64,000 bases of DNA from Scalesia atractyloides (GCA_947069175.1 CAMTDV010000002.1:9341054-9405053), one strand, 5' to 3'; counted from the stretch's first letter, positions 36,021 to 50,141 are shown. The notes: generated by a model from the sequence alone, not told the origin. Program-made: numbers and translations.

Positions 36021-36495
36021 GGAGTGTTGGATAAGTCATTTTTGTTTGTTTTTGTACAAGGTGGTTTTCGGTTGAACGTATATACTTCAATTTTTTATTT
36101 GAAACGTTATACACTTGTTTAGTTTTTGCTGGGATGAGTTTTTTTTACGGGTGATTTTTCAAAAGTGTACATATTGCATCTTGGTATAACTCGTATGGTG
36201 TCTTGTCAATTCGTTATTTATTTGTTCTTTTTATTTTAAAGAGAGGTTTAGCCATCTGAATAGGTTTATGCCATGAGTTATAACAATTTATATGGTTTTG
36301 TTATCTTTGTCTTTTATGTAACAGTGTTTTGTTTTCAAGCATATATTTCGTGATATTCGCTAATTCCATCTGACCTGAACGATATAAAACTAGTTTATTG
36401 CAGCAAAATATTAGACAAAAAAAACAAAACGCAAAAGAAATGATCAAATGTCACACCATTTTTTAATCGGAAAAACCCCATAAAATGTTCATACG
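36021..36495. other. MULE segment between the ends of its two convergent genes
   Basis: AT-rich and non-coding. It separates the transposase stop (36018-36020) from the 3' end of the ULP1-like frame, so both transcripts probably terminate here. Confidence 0.6.
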
Positions 36496-39400
36496 TCACA
36501 CAATTTGTTTAGAGCAACCAAATTTAAAATGTACCAACTGGATTAACTTGTTTGAAACATACATTATACCATCCAACCTGCGACAAATTCTTTGTATTGC
36601 ATTTTCTTCGAGCTTCACTCTTTCATCCTCGTCCAAACAAGCAAACTCTCTAACTTCTGTCTCTATAACCACTCGTACCGAGTTCACCTCACTAAGAAGC
36701 ATTTTTGATACATACTTCTTGTGTAAATCAGTGATTTCCTTTCTTTAATTATCTAAGACTTCCCCCTTCGCGTTCCTTTCTAATGATAGTCCACAATTCC
36801 AATCTTTCACGCTTGTTCCTATATAAGTTAAAAGACATGTGTTTTCGTAAGCAGATACAATCCTGCGCATCTACAGATATGTTTTTCAATTTTACCCGAG
36901 AACATTTAGCTTACCGTTGTAGGTCTCCATATGTCGCATTAAGAAAATATCACTTAAACAGAGTCTGCCATGGGAATTCCATTCTTACGGGTTTGGTAAC
37001 TCTCAGTTTATCAGCTACCACTGGCTGTATACGGCTAAGAAACCCACAAAAGGCACTTATCTGAAATAATACATCCGGTAATACATTATTGTTCTTCTTG
37101 TACAATATATAAATATAGTTATGTATATATCTGAGTTGTCCGTACCATTTTTTCGACCGTCCCGCCGTATCTTTCTTCTAAACCAGCTTCACCCTCTATG
37201 TTGTCGATGATTATTATTCGGGTCGTTGACAAGTTGAAAAAAAAGCATAAAGTAGTGCTCCCCATTCAAGATAGGGATGTACACCCTCTGGAAACCTTTA
37301 AATGTCTTTTGTTCCGTACCGTATAGCACACACACTTCATGTTCTCTACAAATCTTGATATGCGGACTTTTTCTGGTAACTCGAACTCCTTTCCAAGCTG
37401 CATATGTTTATTGTTTTTAAAAAAAAAAGTTAGATGATATGGTGTTATTACAGCTCCAAAACAAAATTTCCCTATGTTATTACAGATCCAATAACCGAGT
37501 TTACATACGTTTATCACAGAATAACACCATGAATGAATTTAGGTTTCATCTGAAGGGAGTCATACAATTTAAACAATATGCACGACTAGGGAGTCAGGTG
37601 TGCCTAATGCGCGAGGCGCGACTCATGTAGTTCTTGTTCAAAATAAGGGTGTGCTTAATGCGCGAGGCGCGCCTCATGTAGTTCTTGTTCAAAAGCAACA
37701 TAATAAATACAAATATGATGAAAGGTTTACTTGATAAACAAACAAATATATATGTAGTTTATGGTTGTTAATAAACAGCTTCACTTCTAACAGAACACAC
37801 CCCACAATTATATATGCAGACACACAAACACCAGAACAATAGTACAATCAACACCATAATCAATAAGAACACATACCAACATTCCAGCATTGCAGAACAA
37901 CTTTGGGGCTGTTCCCATCTTCCTCATTCTATCCTCGTAGTTCAATACTACAGCCCATGCACTTATCACATCAATATGTACCGTGACACCCGGTACCATT
38001 GATTCGAATGGTTCCCTCATCACGAAAGTTGACCATTATTGCTGAAAATTACATCCCTACAACACGAGAGACTTATTTAAATAAATAATGTTAATGAATA
38101 AGTGTAATTGTATGATGGATACGTACCACGCGTTACGCACTCAGCAGAAAATACACCGTGCTACGACTTCTTCTGACTTCTCTCGCCCGGCCCGCAACAA
38201 AACTACACGGCTGGCATATGGCGACCGTAGCGTTGGCGGCAAAATTATTGGCCTTTTGGGGCGTGGTGTTTTTCTTGCATCGCAGATCTACCCCCCTCAC
38301 CACTTTCATCATGATCCCAAACACTATCAAGTTTTTTTGACAGGTTCACTGCATCAAGCCCTGATACATTGAACCGGGTTTGGGGTGTCTTTGCTGTATC
38401 CACCGCGTCTATCGCTGCCTTTACCTCTGCCACAAATGATGACGTCATTGGTGAAAAGGGAGATTTTTTTGTGACATAGTTTCATGATTTCTCGTATTTG
38501 GAGTAGTGTTATTACTGGTTAATGTTACACTACCTTCATGACTGTTGACATCTTGCGTGCTCGCCTCATCCGCTTGTAGATGTTTCAACTTCATTCTATT
38601 CCATGTCAATGCTTTTTCCTTCAATCTCTCACTTTTGGGATTCAATGCACACGATTCCACAATCGTCTCATTGATGCTACGAACGCATCCTTCAAAATCA
38701 CGGAACAACTTATCCAAAATGTTGCATTTATCCTGTTTCAAAATCCGGTTAAACAATATATTTGGTAAAAAAATATATAATGTATCAGTCTATTTACAAC
38801 CTATTGTTTATTTACCTCATCAGATTCTCTTCCAGATGCGGATGGGGGCGATTGTGTGTCTCCATACTGCGACACCATCAGCACACGAAACGCTCCAATT
38901 GGACCTACAAGCATGGCACACGTTTGGGTGTCAGTTTGCGTCAGAAAGTAGTCCGCACAATGCTTGTATATACCAAGGTGTCCGTCATCATCTTCAACTG
39001 CTGTAGTACCTTTATTCATGTTTTTCTTTTCCCTTCCACTGATCTCCTCCGATCTATGTTTCCTTTTTTCTCCCTTTCTTGCTGACTCAACATCCTCACT
39101 TGATATATTTTTACGTTCCATCTTTGAAGCCAACTCCTCAAACAAGTCATCAGTTGCTAATCCAATCAGAGCCGAACTATGTGTTGAAGGTATCTTTTTT
39201 TTTCTCGATTGCATAGGCCATCTGTCAAGTTTCATGGAAAGAGGTTTAGTACAGTTTCTACAATTTTTAAATGCATGATTTCCTGTTGTTTATCTTTTAT
39301 TTAGTATTAACTTACCATCAGTAAAAGCATTGGGCCCCTGAAATGATCCCCGTCACCGTGCCACGTTCTCTTCATGCGGTTGAGGCACGCAACCATGTAA

Positions 39401-40981
39401 GCACACCAATCAAAACTTGATATTTCAACTTCTCGTTTTATGCACGGAAGATACCGGACATTAACCGAGTTGTTGCTCGTCGTTTCTCCCAGAAATGAAA
39501 GGTATACAACTATGAAATTCAAAACAAATAACCGTTCGTAGTCATCTATGCTCAATATATGCATCATCAGCTGCAATGGAGACATTCTTTTTCTTTGTAC
39601 ATCTTTAAATTGATCCCTAAATTCCTCATAACTTCACCACTCCTCTTGCTTGCCTTCGTCTATTCCACCAGCACATTTTCCCCAAGAGGCAGCTTGAATA
39701 TGCGGTATACAAGGTCTGCAGTAATGGGTATCAGCCTGTTGTTTCCTACATTCAAGACGCACGCATCTGGGTCGTAATTTGTGACCAACCAGTGTGTGAT
39801 TGCGGTAGGGACACCAGTAACCTGATGGCTGAAAATTGAGCCAAATCCGATCTTGTAAACCTTCTCTCGTTGTTTCGCACTCAAACCACCTGTTGTCACA
39901 CCCCGACCCGCAGCGGAATAAGAGTCGGGGCATAATTGGGTTATCACCAAAGCTCATGATGTTTACTAATATGTTTCATATTTATTAAATCCAAATTACA
40001 TTTCAATATTCCAAGTCAAATTCATATAATACATGGAAAGGAAAATTAACTAAAACAAATCCATAATCTAAACTGGTTTATTCTTCTAAGCCACCCTATA
40101 TGTTTCTTGCTTCAACTTGATCACCTGTATCATGTGTAAAAATGGGAAATTTTGGGTCAACAAAAGTTGGCGAGTGAACCTTATTAAAAACATTTGTTAA
40201 TGATTTATTATTGATATTTAATTTAGGAAAAATTGTGCGACAATCATATACGAGCAAATGTATGTAGGCATAACAATCACAAACCACCTTGCTTAAGCAT
40301 AAAATAAGAATGACAATGTATAGGTTGGCAACGTCCCGTTCACGCTCATAGGTAATGGGGAACGGACGACCTATGCAAATGTATGTGAGATCAAGGCTCA
40401 ATCAAACGGAGCCGATCTTATGTTGGCAACGCCTGGTTCACGCTCATAGGTAATGGGGAACAGCTCACGCTCATAGGTAATGGGGAGCGGCGGCCTATGA
40501 AATGTATGTACTGAAATGATAAAATTAATCTAAACTTCAACCACACAAACAATGGATACACATTGAATACACATTTGATCATGAACATGATGGATGCACA
40601 AATGTTAAATTATATTAAATAAATAACGACACATGATACACCCCAAAATGTGATTAAAACGGGGAATTGGTAGAGATTCACTCACATTGGGTGCGTTTGT
40701 TTGAAGATGTTGAATGCGCACGAGTTTAGGGGATTGATCGACGAGAGATAACTAACCAAATAAATAACGAAAAGGTACGGTAAGTATGTGGATTTTATTA
40801 ACTATTTTAATAGAATTTTTGGGTATATTTTTGTGAGTTTAAGGCTACTTTCTAATTTTAAAAATGTTATTTCCAAGTATTTTTAATTGATTTTTAGATT
40901 AAATAAATAAATAAAAATAATAAAAAAAGTTGACTTTTTGACTTTGACCGTTGACCGTTGATTGTTTCGGTCGGTTATATT

Positions 40982-41397
40982 GTTGCACTGAGCGAGGTTC
41001 GAACTCGTGACCTCTCGTATGCGTGCACGCAGCTCTACCAACTGAGCTACGTGTCTAACCCGAAATAATTCTGTTTTTAATTATACTTATATACTATTTA
41101 ATTTAATCCGAAAATTATTTATTTCTAAAAAGATTTTAAACGTATCGGACCGGTGCTGACCACAGGTCTCGAACCCGGGACCTGTGGGTTAGCGTACACA
41201 CAGTCCACCGCTGGACTGTGTGTCTCACCTGGTTATTAACTCGGTTTTTATTATACTTAACATGGACTGTGGGTCAACCCGGTTCAGTTAAAAAGGCAAA
41301 TTTTTATTTCGAGCGAGTAAAGCTGGGACAGGATTCGAATTCGCGTCGCAGGTGTTATGTGTGCACACAGTCCACCGCTGGACTGTGTGTCTAACCC
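40982..41397 (-). other. Three sense tRNA-like modules plus a remnant, 3' LTR of full-length element
   Basis: Modules at about 40982-41059 (TAGCTCAGTTGGTAGAGC form), 41152-41229 (CAGTCCAGCGGTGGACTG with GGGTTCGAGACC) and 41321-41397. Near 41262-41282 the string GGACTGTGGGTCAACCCGG looks like half of a deleted fourth module. Confidence 0.72.
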
Positions 41398-42260
41398 GTT
41401 TATAAAACCGATTTTAATTAATCTTATGATACAATCCGACTTCGTCTTCTTCGTTAGATTTTACCCAGAAAAATAAGGTCCGACTGTTTGGTCTGGTTTA
41501 TGCCTTATCTTGTTTTTAAACTTTATAAGTAACTTAAGGGTAATGAATGGAAAGGGTTTGGGGGGAAAAGATATACCGATCAGCGTTGTTCACAGAATTC
41601 CGGCAGAGTCCGTCGGTTCTGAAAGTGAACTCCGACTGTCGACATCAAATAACAAATTCTGTTCGATTATTACGAAGTTGAGATACTTAATTAAAGTTTA
41701 ATAGGAGTTGGAAAGATCATACCAGCTCTCAGTGTGATTTCGGAAGTTTCAGAAAATTTCCGGCGAAGGTGGGGATTTCGACGAACGTTGACTGGGATTG
41801 CTTCTGATGGTGGAGTTGTGTTAGTGACAGATTATTCGAATGATTGAAACAGAAAGGGTTGAAAGAATTACCGTGTGGATGTGAGTCTCGGTTTTCCGGC
41901 GACTTACAGTTTTTTTCCGGCGATTGAATTTTTGTCGAGAAAAGGTGCGATTTGTGAGCGAAAAGGTTTCCGGTGAATTGTGGGTGAATTTATAGAGTAG
42001 TATCGAGATGTATGGGGTCTAAATTCGGTCTCAATTCGAAGTCATCCGTTCTCCGGCGGTTACGACTGATGTCGCGGGTTCAGTCGTTGGTTATAACCGT
42101 CGTTAGAGTTAATTCTTCGGTTATCTTGAACGGAAACGTAAATTATTGGCGAAGTCGTCGGGATTTCCGGCGACTGCTAATTGGGCGCGTTTTTGACTGA
42201 TTTGACTTCCGTGCCTTATTATTTGAATTAATTGATTCAATATGATATCAGAAAATCAAA

Positions 42261-42339
42261 GTGGCGGAGCGGTTGATGGTGTGAAGGTTAAGTCTTTGGG
42301 GGATTTCCGGCAGACCCGGGTTCGACTCCCGGCAGCCGG
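42261..42339 (+). other. Antisense tRNA-like module, 3' LTR of full-length element
   Basis: A-box-like TGGCGGAGCGGTTGATGG and T-arm CCGGG-TTCGACT-CCCGG, followed by TTTT at 42340-42343. The 79-nt length and the long middle section recall a class II (Leu/Ser-type) tRNA, but I could not pair an acceptor stem. Confidence 0.7.
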
Positions 42340-42524
42340 TTTTCCTTTTTAATTAATTTATTTTTATATTTTTACAATTATAATTTATATCTTCTAATTT
42401 GTTGATTAATTATGAATCGTTTAAAATCAAAATAAGCCATAAATGATCAACAAAAATTTAAAACTGATTGTTCGGTTATTAAACGAAGCGGGTTTCGAAA
42501 ACCCGTTTTTCGACAAATGTTACA

Positions 42525-42539
42525 GTATCCCCTACTTTT
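42525..42539 (-). other. Polypurine tract of the full-length gypsy element
   Basis: AAAAGTAGGGGATAC on the minus strand, directly before the 3' LTR. Confidence 0.8.
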
Positions 42540-42558
42540 AGAAATTTCGTACCGAAAT

Positions 42559-45500
42559 TTAAGTAGTGGTGGTTACAGGAAAAAGGTGTAGGTATTTCTC
42601 GCGCATTGAGTCTTCGCGTTCCCATGTAAACTCAGGTCCTCGTTTCGACTCACAGCGTACCCTGGCAATTTTGATGCAGCTTCTTCTTAAACGTTTTTCC
42701 CCGAAGTCCATAATTTCTACTGGTCTCTCAATAAAATGCATAGATTCATCGACTTGAATGTCTTCTAGAGGAATATGGAGATTTTCATCGGCGAGGCACT
42801 TCTTCAAGTTCGATACGTGGAATGTGGGATGAATTCTGTTGAGTTCCTCCGGTAGGTCAAGCTTGTAGGCTACAGGTCCTACCCTTTCGAGTATCTTGAA
42901 AGCACCTACGTAACGTGGTGCTAGCTTGCCTTTTTGGCCAAAACGAACTACTCCCTTCCACGGCGATACTTTTAAAAGTACTTGATCGCCAACGTTAAAC
43001 TCCAAGGGCTTTCGTCGCTTGTCAGCATAGCTCTTTTGACGACTTTGTGCCGCTAAAAGGTTGTTTCGGATTTGATGAATCTTGTCAGTTGTTTCTTGTA
43101 TTAATTCTGGACCGGTGATTTGAGCTTCTCCAATTTCGTGCCAACATATTGGTGATCGGCACTTACGACCATATAATGCTTCAAAAGGTGCCATGCCGAT
43201 ACTTGAATGAAAGCTGTTGTTGTACGAAAATTCAACTAATGGTAGGTGAGCGTCCCAATTCCCTTTGAAGTCTATGACACATGCCCGAAGCATGTCTTCA
43301 AGAGTTTGAATAGTGCGTTCAGATTGACCATCAGTTTGGGGATGATAAGCGGTGCTGAGATCTAATCGTGTACCCAAAGCGGCTTGTACAGCTTGCCATG
43401 TTCGTGAAGTGAAACGACCATCACGATCTGATATAATGCTTAACGGTACACCATGATGGCTTACAATCTCACTGATGTAGATAAGAGCTAGTTTCTCATT
43501 TTTGAAGTCTTCGCGAATCGGAATGAAGTGAGCTGATTTTGTAAGACGATCAATGATTACCCATATAGTGTCGTACCCACCAGGAGTGCGAGGTAACCCA
43601 GTAATGAAGTCCATGGTTATGTTTTCCCACTTCCATACAGGTATTTCAGGTTGGACCAGAAGTCCTGAGGGTCGTTGGTGTTCAGCTTTCACTTTTGAAC
43701 AGGTAAGGCACTTGGAAACAAAAACAGCAATATCCTTCTTCATGCCAGGCCACGAGTAGGTGTATCGAAGGTCCTGATACATCTTGTCGGCTCCTGGGTG
43801 TACGGAGTATCGTGTTTTGTGCGCCTCTTTCATGAGGGTATCGCGAAGGTTGTTTTGATCAGGAATCCATATGCGATCGAGATAATACAGAATGCCGTCA
43901 GATTTCGTTTCGAGTTTAAGTTCTGCTCCACAAGATAACTCATTGCGTATGTCGTATTCTGTTATGGAAACATGTTGAGCTTCTCGGATTTGGTCTTTGA
44001 TGTTGGTCATGATTTGCGAACATAGAAGGCGAATGGAGTTCACATAACCCTTTCGACTGAGTGCATCGGCCACCACATTTGCTTTGCCAGGATGATACCG
44101 AATTTCACAGTCGTAGTCATTAAGAAGTTCGACCCATCTTCGTTGCCTCATATTCAACTCCTTTTGGTTAAAGATATGTTGGAGGCTCTTGTGGTCAGTG
44201 TAAATCTCACACTTGGTACCATAGAGGTAATGTCTCCATATCTTAAGAGCGAACACAACGGCTCCAAGTTCTAGGTCGTGAGTAGTGTAGTTCTTCTCAT
44301 GAGTTTTGAGCTGCCTAGAAGCATAGGCTATCACTTTTCCCCTTTGCATTAAAACACAGCCTAATCCCTATCCTGATGCGTCTCAATACACTACAAAGTC
44401 ATCGCAACCTTCGGGGAGTGTGAGAATAGGAGCGTCACAAAGCTTTTGCTTAAGGGTTTGGAAGGCTTCTTCTTGTTTAGGTCCCCATGCGAAGGGTTTT
44501 CCTTTATGTGTCAAAGCCGTGAGTGGTACAGCGATACGAGAGAAATTCGATATGAAACGACGATAGTAACCAGCCAACCCAAGGAAAGATCGTACTTCGG
44601 TTGGGGTACGTGGCGCTTGCCATTCTTGTACTGCTTTGATCTTTGCGGGGTCGACATGAATTCCCTTGTCATTGACGACATGACCAAGGAACTGTACTTC
44701 TTTTAACCAAAATTCGCATTTGGAGAATTTAGCGTAAAGCTTTTCGGTCTTCAAGAGTGTGAGGATGAGTCGAAGGTGTCGTTCATGATCAGTCTTAGAC
44801 TTTGAGTAAATGAGAATATCGTCGATGAAGACTATAACAAAGCGATCAAGATAGGGTTTGCAAACTCTGTTCATTAAGTCCATGAAGACGACTGGAGCGT
44901 TGGTTAGACCAAATGGCATAACCATGAATTCATAGTGACCATAACGAGTTCGGAAGGCGGTCTTTGGGACGTCTTCTTCATGTACTCTGAGTTGGTGATA
45001 GCCGGAACGAAGGTCGATCTTTGAAAAACAAGTGGCACCCTGGAGTTGGTCTAGGAGATCATCGATGCGAGGTAGAGGATAGCGATTTTTGACCGTTAAT
45101 TTGTTGAGTTCCCTGTAATCGATACACATGCGAAACGTCCCATCTTTCTTCTTTACAAACAGAACAGGTGCACCCCAAGGCAATGAGCTAGGACGTATGA
45201 ATCCCTTGTCGGTCAGTTCTTGCAACTGACTGGCCAGCTCTTGCATCTCGGATGGGGCTAACCTATAAGGGGATTTCACGACGGGTGTAGCGCCAGGTAT
45301 AAGGTCGATGCGGAATTCGACTTCTCTCTTGGGAGGAAGTCCGACGATGTCGTCGGGAAAAACTTGCGGGAATTCCTTCACTACGGGTATATCTTCGAGT
45401 TTCTTCTCTTTGTCTCCCTTCTTGACAACGTGGGTTAGAAATGCTACATAATTCTTGCGGAGATATTTTTGGGTTTGAAGACAGGACATCAGCTTGAGTC

Positions 45501-45882
45501 CTTTCGAAGGGGTTTCTCCAAAGATTCGTAGAGTTTGCCCGTCTGCAAGAGGAATGCGAATGAACTTCTCACGGCATACTACTTCAGCCTGCTGTTGGCT
45601 GAGCCAATCCATGCCGATTATGATGTCAAAACTTCCCAACTTCATAGGAATGAGGTCAACAGGAAAATCGTGATCGTTTAGAGTTAAGGTACGGTTTCGG
45701 ATAATGGAGTTTAATGAGACTGGTTTTCCGTCAGCAACTTCTACCGTTATGGATTCCATAAGTTTGTCACGAGTTTGATTGAGGATGGGTTCAAATTCTA
45801 AGGACACAAAACTCTTATCCGCGCCAGTATCAAATAACACGGATGCATAACTACCATTGACGAGAAACGTACCGTTAACCAC
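42559..45882 (-). pseudogene. Gypsy pol region: protease, RT, RNase H, integrase; broken by two stops
   Basis: Upstream frame 45882-44383: aspartic protease (VLFDTGADKSFVS) and RT (YPLPRIDDLLDQLQGA; FIDDILIYSKS with the catalytic DD). Downstream frame 44349-42559: RNase H (YTDHKSLQHIF), integrase zinc domain (H..H..CLTCSKVKAEH), integrase core (ITMDFITGLPRTPGGYDTIW; SDRDGRFTS; HPQTDGQSERTIQ) and a C-terminal chromodomain-like tail. The two frames are in the same register, separated by TGA 44385-44383 and TAG 44370-44368 in the RT-RNase H junction. Both are single-base nonsense changes in an otherwise normal sequence. A further stop separates this region from Gag. Confidence 0.93.
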
Positions 45883-45900
45883 GTTGTTGTCGGCTCTAGC

Positions 45901-47231
45901 TTAGTTGGCGTTGATGTTAAATGCTCTTCCTCTAGCAGGTGGAGGAGCTTGGTTAGCTTGGTTCACCGGATTCGCTTGAGCTTGAGCATGTATGATGTTC
46001 ACCAAGCGTGGACACGTGTTTCTAAAGTGGTTTGGGTCACCACAATTGTAGCAAGCCCGCATGGGTTGCATCATGGGGTAGTTGGGTTGATAGTAGGTTT
46101 GGGTTGTATGTTGTGTTGGTGGTGGTAGTAGAGGTTGTTGGGTTTGACCCATTATTTGATGGTGGGTTTGAGTTGTGGGTTGGTTGCGGTTCATTCGTTG
46201 CAGTGAGCGGCAGGCTTGGATGGTGTGACCTGCACGGCCACAGCTGGTGCAATATTGACAGGGGTATTCGAGGGAGTGATGGTATTGACAACGGGTGCAC
46301 TTTGGGTAAGGACCAGAGTATTGCCGTTTGTATGATGCGGGTGAAGGAGTAACTTGTGTGATGGGTGCAACAGGGATGGGGAAATTTGTTTGAGTGACGG
46401 CAAAATTTCTGGTATTTCGCTTCCTCTTGTTTGAAAATTTTGAGGATGAGGTGGGGTGGTTGGAAGTTTGGCCCTCAACGGGGGCTTTCTTTTTCTCCTC
46501 TTTGAACTTACCGTTTCTGATGCGGTTCTCGGTAAGTTCGGTGGCTAATTCCATGGCGGCTTCGAGGGTTGCAGGCGAAGTGCTGAGGACTGAGTCTTGA
46601 ATCTTCGAGGGAAGGCCTCGAATATAGTGTTCCACCAAACGGTACACGGGGGTGAACAAGTTAGGAACCATCTGGTTCAGCTCAAGAAATCTTTTGTTGT
46701 AGGAAGTGTGATCCCTTCCTTTTGCTTCAGCGAGTGGAATTCGTCTTCCAACTTCTTGAGTTTGCTTCTTGGGCAGAAGCGTTTTGTCATTATTTCCCTT
46801 AACTCTTCCCAAGTTAAGGCCATCGCGTCTTCTACTCCTCTCTTACCCTTCTCGGTGTTCCACCAGGTCAGGGCTACCCCAAATAATCTCCCGGTTGCGT
46901 AACGTACCTTGCGATCCTCGGGACAATCGCAATTTAGGAAAGTGTTTTCCATTTCCTCAAACCAGTGGAGGAGAGCGGTGACACCTTCGGTCCCTTCGAA
47001 CTTTGGGGGATCACAAGACTTGAAGTGCTTGTAGGAGCACTTCTTGGAGGAGGGGTTGTCGATGTTTTGATCCCCTTGATTTGGTGGGTTGACAGGATTT
47101 GCAGTGAGAGCTTGCTGAACTTGAACTACAATATCAGGAAGTACTGCGGCCATTTGTTTTGCTATTTGAGTGGCCAAGCGTTCGTTTGACCTTCCTGACT
47201 TTCGTCCTCCACGTAGCTGCCTACCCGACAT
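45901..47231 (-). pseudogene. Gypsy gag region with a one-base frameshift
   Basis: Starts MSGRQLRGGRKSGRSNERLA at 47231. Capsid motifs (ALLHWFEEMENTFLNCDCPE) match those of the gag-only element. At about 46716-46711 a single base is missing compared with that relative, moving the rest (RFLELNQMVPNLFTPVYRL; zinc knuckle CYNCGDPNHFRNTC) to another frame. The frame ends TAA at 45903-45901; in most relatives Gag and protease are continuous, so this stop is probably a nonsense change rather than a natural end. Confidence 0.9.
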
Positions 47232-48040
47232 CTACAGGAATATACATAGGAAGATGGTGAGTTTATGGAGTGTTTAGGGGTCATGTGTCAAAAAAAAATG
47301 AAATTAACATAAATATCAATAATGCAACCACATCCATAGGATGTCTTAGGTTAGCTCATGTTGGGCCTCAAATGTCCCCCATACCTTCACCTGTATAGTC
47401 ATGTGGGCCCCCATGACTATTGGCTTGGTAGGATTCACATTAGTATTGGCGATTTAACACCCGCATGACCCGAATGAAAACCACAAAATATGTTTACAAG
47501 ATGTATGGTCGGAATGTGTCCAGGTGTAGACATAATGACAACTCAAAGTGGGGTTAGCTCACACGACGTTTGGTATAGCATGCTTTGGCCTAATAGGTAC
47601 TTCGTACTCTCATCGTTAGTCCCCAAGTAGGCAAACTGGTCCTTTATTTTGGATTTATACGAATGCCAAGCCTAGACAGGACGTTCCGACTACCGGTACT
47701 GGTACCCTTCCAGTTACTACATGCCCGTCATGAGAACTCACTTTGATGAGATTTGAAAATACACAAATCATTGTAAAGCAATCATGAAAATGATGTGGTG
47801 TGTGCTTTCATGGATATGATATGTTATAAGAGTATGGTTCATGATAAGCATTATATGATAGTATATACTTATGAATATGCTTGCATAACATTGAATGTAA
47901 CAATAAACATAAAGCATACAAACATCATGAATTTTGCATGTAACACACAAAAATTTAAATTTTCTAAGCAACTATAGTATAGGCTCTAAGGGTCTAATAA
48001 CCTATCCTATATCCCTATAGTCATGGCTCTGCTACCAATC
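47232..48040 (-). other. Leader and primer binding site of the full-length gypsy element
   Basis: About 790 bp of untranslated leader. The primer site TGGTAGCAGAGCC is at 48037-48025 on the minus strand; it differs by one base (G for T) from the initiator-Met form in the gag-only element. No supported ORF. Confidence 0.8.
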
Positions 48041-49130
48041 TGTCACACCCCGACCCGCAGCGGAATAAGAGTCGGGGCATAATTGGGTTATCACCAAAGC
48101 TCATGATGTTTACTAATATGTTTCATATTTATTAAATCCAAATTACATTTCAATATTCCAAGTCAAATTCACACAATACATGGAAAGGAAAATTAACTAA
48201 AACAAATCCATAATCTAAACTGGTTTATTCTTCTAAGCCGCCCTATATGTTTCTTGCTTCAACTTGATCACCTGTATCATGTGTAAAAATGGGAAATTTT
48301 GGGTCAACAAAAGTTGGCGAGTGAACCTTGTTAAAAACATTTGTTAATGATTTATTATTGATATTTAATTTAGGAAAAATTGTGCAACAATCATATATGA
48401 GCAAATGTATATAGGCATAACAATCACAAACCACCTTGCTTAAGCATAAAATAAGAATGACAATGTATAGGTTGGCAACGTCCCGTTCACGCTCATAGGT
48501 AATGGGGAACGGACGGCGTATGCAAATGTATGTGAGATCAAGGCTCAATCAAACGGAGCCGATCTTATGTTGGCAACGCCTGGTTCACGCTCATAGGTAA
48601 TGGGGAACAGCTCACGCTCATAGGTAATGGGGAGCGGCGGCCTATGAAATGTATGTACTGAAATGATAAAATTAATCTAAACTTCAACCACACAAACAAT
48701 GGATACACATTGAATACACATTTGATCATGAACATGATGGATGCACAAATGTTAAATTATATTAAATAAATAACGACACATGATACACCCCAAAATGTGA
48801 TTAAAACGGGGAATTGGTAGAGATTCACTCACATTGGGTGCGTTTGTTTGAAGATGTTGAATGCGCACGAGTTTAGGGGATTGATCGACGAGAGATAACT
48901 AACCAAATAAATAACGAAAAGGTACGGTAAGTATGTGGATTTTATTAACTATTTTAATAGGATTTTTGGGTATATTTTTGTGAGTTTAAGGCTACTTTCT
49001 AACTTTAAAAATGTTATTTCCAAGTATTTTTAATTGATTTTTAGATTAAATAAATAAATAAAAATAATAAAAAAAGTTGACTTTTTGACTTTGACCGTTG
49101 ACCGTTGACCGGTTCGGTCGGTTATATTGT

Positions 49131-49544
49131 TGCACTGAGCGAGGTTCGAACTCGTGACCTCTCGTATGCGTGCACGCAGCTCTACCAACTGAGCTACGTG
49201 TCTAACCCGAAATAATTTTGTTTTTAATTATACTTATATACTATTTAATTTAATCCGAAAATTATTTATTTCTAAAAAGATTTTAAACGTATCGGACCGG
49301 TGCTGACCACAGGTCTCGAACCCGGGACCTGTGGGTTAGCGTACACACAGTCCACCGCTGGACTGTGTGTCTCACCTGGTTATTAGCTCGGTTTTTATTA
49401 TACTTAACATGGACTGTGAGTCAACCCGGTTCAGTTAAAAAGGCAAATTTTTATTTCGAGCGAGTAAAGCTGGGACAGGATTCGAACTCGCGTCGCAGGT
49501 GTTATGTGTGCACACAGTCCACCGCTGGACTGTGTGTCTAACCC
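49131..49544 (-). other. Three sense tRNA-like modules plus a remnant, 5' LTR of full-length element
   Basis: Modules at about 49131-49208, 49300-49377 and 49469-49544, matching those of the 3' LTR. The same half-module remnant appears near 49410-49428. Confidence 0.72.
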
Positions 49545-50135
49545 GTTTATAAAACCGATTTTAATTAATCTTATGATACAATCCGACTTCGTCTTCTTCG
49601 TTAGATTTTACCCAGAAAAATAAGGTCCGACTGTTTGGTCTGGTTTATGCCTTATCTGGTTTTTAAACTTTATAAGTAACTTAAGGGTAACGAATGGAAA
49701 GGGTTTGGGGGAAAAAGATATACCGATCAGCGTTGTTCACAGAATTCCGGCAGAGTCCGTCGGTTCTGAAAGTGAACTCCGGCTGTCGACATCAAATAAC
49801 AAATTCTGTTCGATTATTACGAAGTTGAGATACTTAATTAAAGTTTAATAGGAGTTGGAAAGATCATACCAGCTCTCAATGTGATTTCGGAAGTTTCAGA
49901 AAATTTCCGGCGAAGGTTGGGATTTCGACGAACGTTGACTGGGATTGCTTCTGATGGTGGAGTTGTGTTAGTGACAGATTATTCGAATGATTGAAACAGA
50001 AAGGGTTGAAAGAATTACCGTGTGGATGTGAGTCTCGGTTTTCCGGGGACTTACAGTTTTTTTCCGGCGATTGAATTTTTGTCGAGAAAAGGTGCGATTT
50101 GTGAGCAAAAAGGTTTCCGGTGAATTGTGGGTGAA

Positions 50136-50141
50136 TTTATA
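50136..50141 (-). promoter_or_regulatory. LTR TATA box of the full-length gypsy element
   Basis: CTCTATAAATTCAC on the minus strand, about 530 bp into the 5' LTR, between the antisense and sense tRNA-like modules, as in the other LTRs. Confidence 0.55.

Larger units (their letters stand above)
39894..42524 (-). repeat. 3' LTR of the full-length gypsy element
   Basis: 2,631 bp. In element orientation: antisense tRNA-like module (42339-42261), TATA box near 41995-41989, tRNA-like modules (41397-40982), short repeats with CACGCTCATAGGTAATGGGG (40500-40320), end. Confidence 0.95.

Noticed and set aside
38545..39278. Several plus-strand open frames of 100-150 codons
   Set aside because: They are antisense to the ULP1-like gene, whose minus-strand frames carry recognisable protein blocks.
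45901..45903. Programmed stop readthrough between Gag and protease
   Set aside because: The same element has two more in-frame stops and a frameshift, so a chance nonsense change is simpler.
46032..46352. Plus-strand open frame of 106 codons
   Set aside because: It is the shadow of the minus-strand Gag nucleocapsid region.
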